A stretch of 64,000 nucleotides of DNA. Source: Lacihabitans sp. LS3-19 (GTDB lineage Bacteria; Bacteroidota; Bacteroidia; Cytophagales; Spirosomataceae). The stretch spans positions 141,743 to 205,742 of the forward strand of contig NZ_RJUA01000121.1 of the NCBI RefSeq assembly GCF_024343575.1, read 5' to 3'. Made by a program: the position numbers and the translations under genes. The notes under the pieces are model-generated. The model made no database searches. It saw only the letters and a list, made by a program, of their open reading frames with translations, and was not told where the DNA came from. Positions 61,322-64,000 of this stretch are shown here, one piece after another; within the stretch, counting starts at the first letter, position 1, and every line of letters begins with the position of its first letter.

Positions 61322-63401
61322 TCCGAACTGCGGTAAATCTTCTTTATTTAATCACTTAACTGGCCTTCGTCAGAAAATAGGGAATTTCCCAGGCGTTACT
61401 GTTGATAAAAAGGTTGGCTTTTGCAAAGTAAGTGATGGCTCCGATATTCAGATAATTGACCTTCCAGGTACCTACAGTTTATATCCAAATTCGCTCGACG
61501 AGCAGGTAGTTCTTGAAGTTTTAGCTAACCAAAACCATCCTGATTTTCCAGATTTGGCGGTTATAGTTGCTGATTCATCCAATCTAAAGCGTAATCTCCT
61601 ACTTTTTGAACAAGTTAACGATTTAGGGATTCCAACAGTTTTGGCTTTAAATATGCTTGACGTAGCCAATGAAATCGGTATTACGATAAACACACCAAAA
61701 CTAGAAAAGCTTTTAGGAATACCCGTTGTGGAGGTAAATGCTCGTGAAGGGATTGGTCTAGAAGGTTTAAAATTGACTATTTTTAGGGCCTTAGAAAATA
61801 AATCAATTCATGAAAATTTAGACTTAATTACGCTAAGTTTAAAAGAGAATGTAGGAAAAATTAAGGAAAGGTTTAATCTTAAAACAGACTACACGGCCCT
61901 TCAGTTTTTGTCTCAAACCGATAAATTAGGATTTTTAAAACCAAAAGATGTTTTGTTTTTGAAGGAATTGGCCACAGAAATGAATTTTGAAGCCGATGAA
62001 TTCCACACCAAAGAGGTTATTGACAGATACAAAGATATTGGAGAGACGCTTTCTCAGGTGATTGAAGTTGAAGATGAAAAACACAGTTCACTTACACTTT
62101 CTCAAAAGATTGACAATGTTCTCATTCATAAGTTTTGGGGATATGTGATTTTCTTGGGTATCCTGTTTTTGATTTTCCAGTCTGTTTTTACATTGGCAAA
62201 CTATCCGATGGATTTGATAGATGCTGGGATAGCAGATTTAAATAATCTCTTAAAATCAATTCTTCCTGAGTCTAAAATCACCGATTTACTTACCGATGGC
62301 TTAATAGCTGGAGTGGGTGGGGTGCTGATTTTTATACCGCAAATAGCTTTTCTGTTTGCATTTATCTCAATTTTAGAGGAGTCAGGTTATATGGCCAGAG
62401 TGGTGGTTTTGATGGACAAAATCATCCGTAGGTTTGGAATGAGTGGCAAAAGTGTAGTGCCTTTGATTTCAAGTATGGCTTGTGCAGTGCCAGCCATTAT
62501 GTCTGCTAGAACTATCGGCAACTGGAAAGATCGATTGATAACTATTATGGTTACACCATTGATGAGTTGTTCAGCTAGACTGCCTATTTATACCATTCTT
62601 ATTGCCTTGGTAGTGCCTGATGATAAGCTTTTTGGACTTTTTGGATACCAAGGTTTGGTTTTGATGGGTTTATATTTGCTGGGCTTTTTCTCTGCTTTAA
62701 TAGGAGGTTGGTTTTTGAAGAAATTCTTAAAAACCAATGAACAGTCGTTTTTTGTGATGGAATTGCCAACTTACAAAAAACCAAGGTGGAAGCAAGTAGG
62801 ATTTACGATTTTAGAAAAAGTAAAAACCTTCGTTTTTGAAGCTGGAAAAGTGATTGTTGCAATTTCGATAATACTTTGGGTTTTGGCATCTTATGGTCCT
62901 GGTGAGGGTTTTTCAAATGTTGAAGAAAATGTAACAAAACTCCATCCTGAGCTAAATGGAAAAGAATTAGAACATAAAATTTCAGCCGAAAAACTTAAAA
63001 ATTCTTATGCTGGACACTTTGGGAAATTTATTGAGCCTGCTATTAAGCCACTAGGATACGATTGGAAAATCGGCATTGCTTTGATTACATCTTTTGCAGC
63101 TAGAGAAGTGTTTGTGGGTACAGTTTCTACGATCTACAGCATCGGAGCGGATGATGCCGATGACGCCACGATTAAGGCTAGACTAAGAAGAGAAGTGAAT
63201 CCCGATACTGGTGAGCAGGTATTTTCGGTAGCAACTTCCTATTCTTTATTGATTTTTTATGTGTTTGCCATGATGTGTATGAGTACCATTGCTGTGGTAT
63301 ATAGAGAGACCAAGTCATGGAAGTGGCCCATTATTCAATTAGTTTATATGAGTGCCTTGGCTTATTTTTCGGCTTTTGCTGTTTATTGGTTATTGAAATA
63401 A
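61299..63401 (+). CDS. feoB: Ferrous iron transporter B
   Basis: FeoB imports Fe(II) across the inner membrane, with a GTPase domain at the N-terminus. The preferred start is the ATG at 61299 (about 700 residues), giving the G1 motif GNPNCGKSSLFN near residue 7, the G3 motif DLPGTYSL, and G4 LNMLD. The membrane part has two Gate domains, with SMACAVPAIMSARTI and a second near SFAAREVFVGTVSTIYS. A soluble helical insert lies between about 530 and 570. Overlap of 23 bases with feoA implies coupled translation. Confidence 0.94.
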   Translation: MIVALIGNPNCGKSSLFNHLTGLRQKIGNFPGVTVDKKVGFCKVSDGSDIQIIDLPGTYSLYPNSLDEQVVLEVLANQNHPDFPDLAVIVADSSNLKRNLLLFEQVNDLGIPTVLALNMLDVANEIGITINTPKLEKLLGIPVVEVNAREGIGLEGLKLTIFRALENKSIHENLDLITLSLKENVGKIKERFNLKTDYTALQFLSQTDKLGFLKPKDVLFLKELATEMNFEADEFHTKEVIDRYKDIGETLSQVIEVEDEKHSSLTLSQKIDNVLIHKFWGYVIFLGILFLIFQSVFTLANYPMDLIDAGIADLNNLLKSILPESKITDLLTDGLIAGVGGVLIFIPQIAFLFAFISILEESGYMARVVVLMDKIIRRFGMSGKSVVPLISSMACAVPAIMSARTIGNWKDRLITIMVTPLMSCSARLPIYTILIALVVPDDKLFGLFGYQGLVLMGLYLLGFFSALIGGWFLKKFLKTNEQSFFVMELPTYKKPRWKQVGFTILEKVKTFVFEAGKVIVAISIILWVLASYGPGEGFSNVEENVTKLHPELNGKELEHKISAEKLKNSYAGHFGKFIEPAIKPLGYDWKIGIALITSFAAREVFVGTVSTIYSIGADDADDATIKARLRREVNPDTGEQVFSVATSYSLLIFYVFAMMCMSTIAVVYRETKSWKWPIIQLVYMSALAYFSAFAVYWLLK

Positions 63402-63581
63402 GACTTTACCATTTTACGATTTTAAACACTATTTCTTTATAATTGTCCCTTTCATAAAGAACCCCTATTTTTCTTCTTGACTTTGACACCTATTTTTTCA
63501 AAAAGCTCTCAGATGAATACCTGAGCAGGATTTTGGCTTAATTTTCAAAAAATTGTAGAGAGCCGATTTGGTTTTTAGGTA

Positions 63582-63613
63582 TTGACTTTCAGTGTCTTAC
63601 GGTTGTAATTTTG
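63582..63613 (+). promoter_or_regulatory. Promoter of the transposase gene
   Basis: TTG (63582-63584) and TAATTTTG (63606-63613) are 21 bases apart, and the ATG at 63618 follows at once. Fits the -33/-7 pattern, with a nearly leaderless transcript. Confidence 0.55.
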
Positions 63614-63617
63614 CATT

Positions 63618-64000
63618 ATGGCTTATTTGAAAGTTGAAAAGAAAGAATCGGGTACTTATTTACGCATTTTGGAGAGTTATCGAAATGCTGATGGTAAACC
63701 AACGTCGAAGGTTTTGTACTCTCTTGGGAAGGTCGAAGATTATAAGCCTGAGGATCTTCGTAACATTGGAATCAAGTTTTATGAATTAGGCGGTGGTGAC
63801 TTGAAAGCCCTTCTCGAAGGCGAATTATTGGAATTAGGCCGGTACAATTATGGTTACCAAAAGGTATTCGGCTATTCCCTTGAGCATTATGGCTTAAAGT
63901 CATTATTAGATCGTATTCAGAAAAAGAGTAAGCTGCAATTCAGCCTATTTGATAGTGTTTTTTTGATGCTTTTGGAGCGTCTTCAAAGTCCTTGTAGCAA
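63618..64000 (+). CDS. IS1634-type transposase, N-terminal part (runs off window)
   Basis: The open frame starts at ATG 63618 and runs off the right edge after 127 residues. It begins AYLKVEKKESGTYLRILESY, with KVLYSLGKVEDYK and NYGYQKVFGYSLEHYGLKSL, which matches the N-terminus of IS1634 (IS4-group) transposases of Bacteroidota. The DDE catalytic part lies outside the window. The left end of the element and its inverted repeat should be in 63402-63617 but cannot be identified without the other end. Confidence 0.78.
   Translation, partial: MAYLKVEKKESGTYLRILESYRNADGKPTSKVLYSLGKVEDYKPEDLRNIGIKFYELGGGDLKALLEGELLELGRYNYGYQKVFGYSLEHYGLKSLLDRIQKKSKLQFSLFDSVFLMLLERLQSPCS

Noticed and set aside
1..64000. 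tRNA genes, rRNA genes, CRISPR arrays
   Set aside because: No gap holds a cloverleaf-like sequence with a TTCGAAT-type arm, no rRNA core sequence is seen, and no series of regular spaced repeats occurs.

Overview
The window is AT-rich DNA from a free-living member of the Bacteroidota, most likely Cytophagales (inferred from gene content; there is no rRNA gene to test it). The supporting signs are promoters with the Bacteroidota -7 element TAnnTTTG in front of many genes, several secreted proteins with type IX secretion (T9SS) sorting tails, a rpmF-plsX-fabH-efp-accB-accC operon, a separate AMP nucleosidase, a three-subunit Pnt transhydrogenase and MenA. No tRNA, rRNA or CRISPR array was seen.

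Region by region. 1-5.4 kb: the start of a secreted protein, pheS, a VanX-type dipeptidase lipoprotein, an SpmA/SpmB-type membrane protein and a repeat-containing lipoprotein. 5.4-11.4 kb: a minus-strand lipid and translation operon (DUF177, L32, plsX, fabH, an unknown secreted protein, efp, accB, accC). 11.4-15.2 kb: coaX, nadD, gmk, an ECF sigma/anti-sigma pair and a DinB-like protein. 15.3-22.5 kb: a secreted purple-acid-phosphatase-like T9SS cargo, a SerB-SerA-ACT fusion, a DUF2853 protein, an outer-membrane-type protein, a 56-residue membrane protein and an M28 peptidase. 22.6-30.4 kb: phosphoglucomutase, two LytS-type histidine kinases (one membrane-bound, one a 1336-residue PAS/GAF protein) and one LytTR response regulator. 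30.4-36 kb: a small PD-(D/E)XK protein, AMP nucleosidase, a TPR protein, MenA, glutathione peroxidase and a fatty acid desaturase.

36-49 kb: a C25 (gingipain/PorU-like) peptidase, an asparagine-synthetase-like enzyme without the glutaminase cysteine that overlaps a lipoprotein gene, a UvrD/PcrA helicase and a 1612-residue secreted protein with two sets of propeller-like repeats. 49-57 kb: pdxJ, a YqeY-like protein, CvpA, a flavin-binding-type protein, a YugP-like metallopeptidase, pntA1-pntA2-pntB, an EamA transporter and a TatD nuclease. 57-61 kb: two tandem M43 (pappalysin-type) metalloproteases and a tail-fibre-like surface protein. 61-64 kb: feoA-feoB and the start of an IS1634-type transposase that runs off the window.

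Most genes are housekeeping. The points most worth following are the Cys-less asparagine-synthetase-like gene and its overlapping lipoprotein, the paired LytS kinases with one regulator, the secreted protein inside the fatty-acid/EF-P operon, the serine-pathway fusion, three 20-bp-spaced repeats upstream of feoAB, and several longer reading frames whose apparent TTG starts lie inside promoter elements. I did not find a system that I can call new with confidence.
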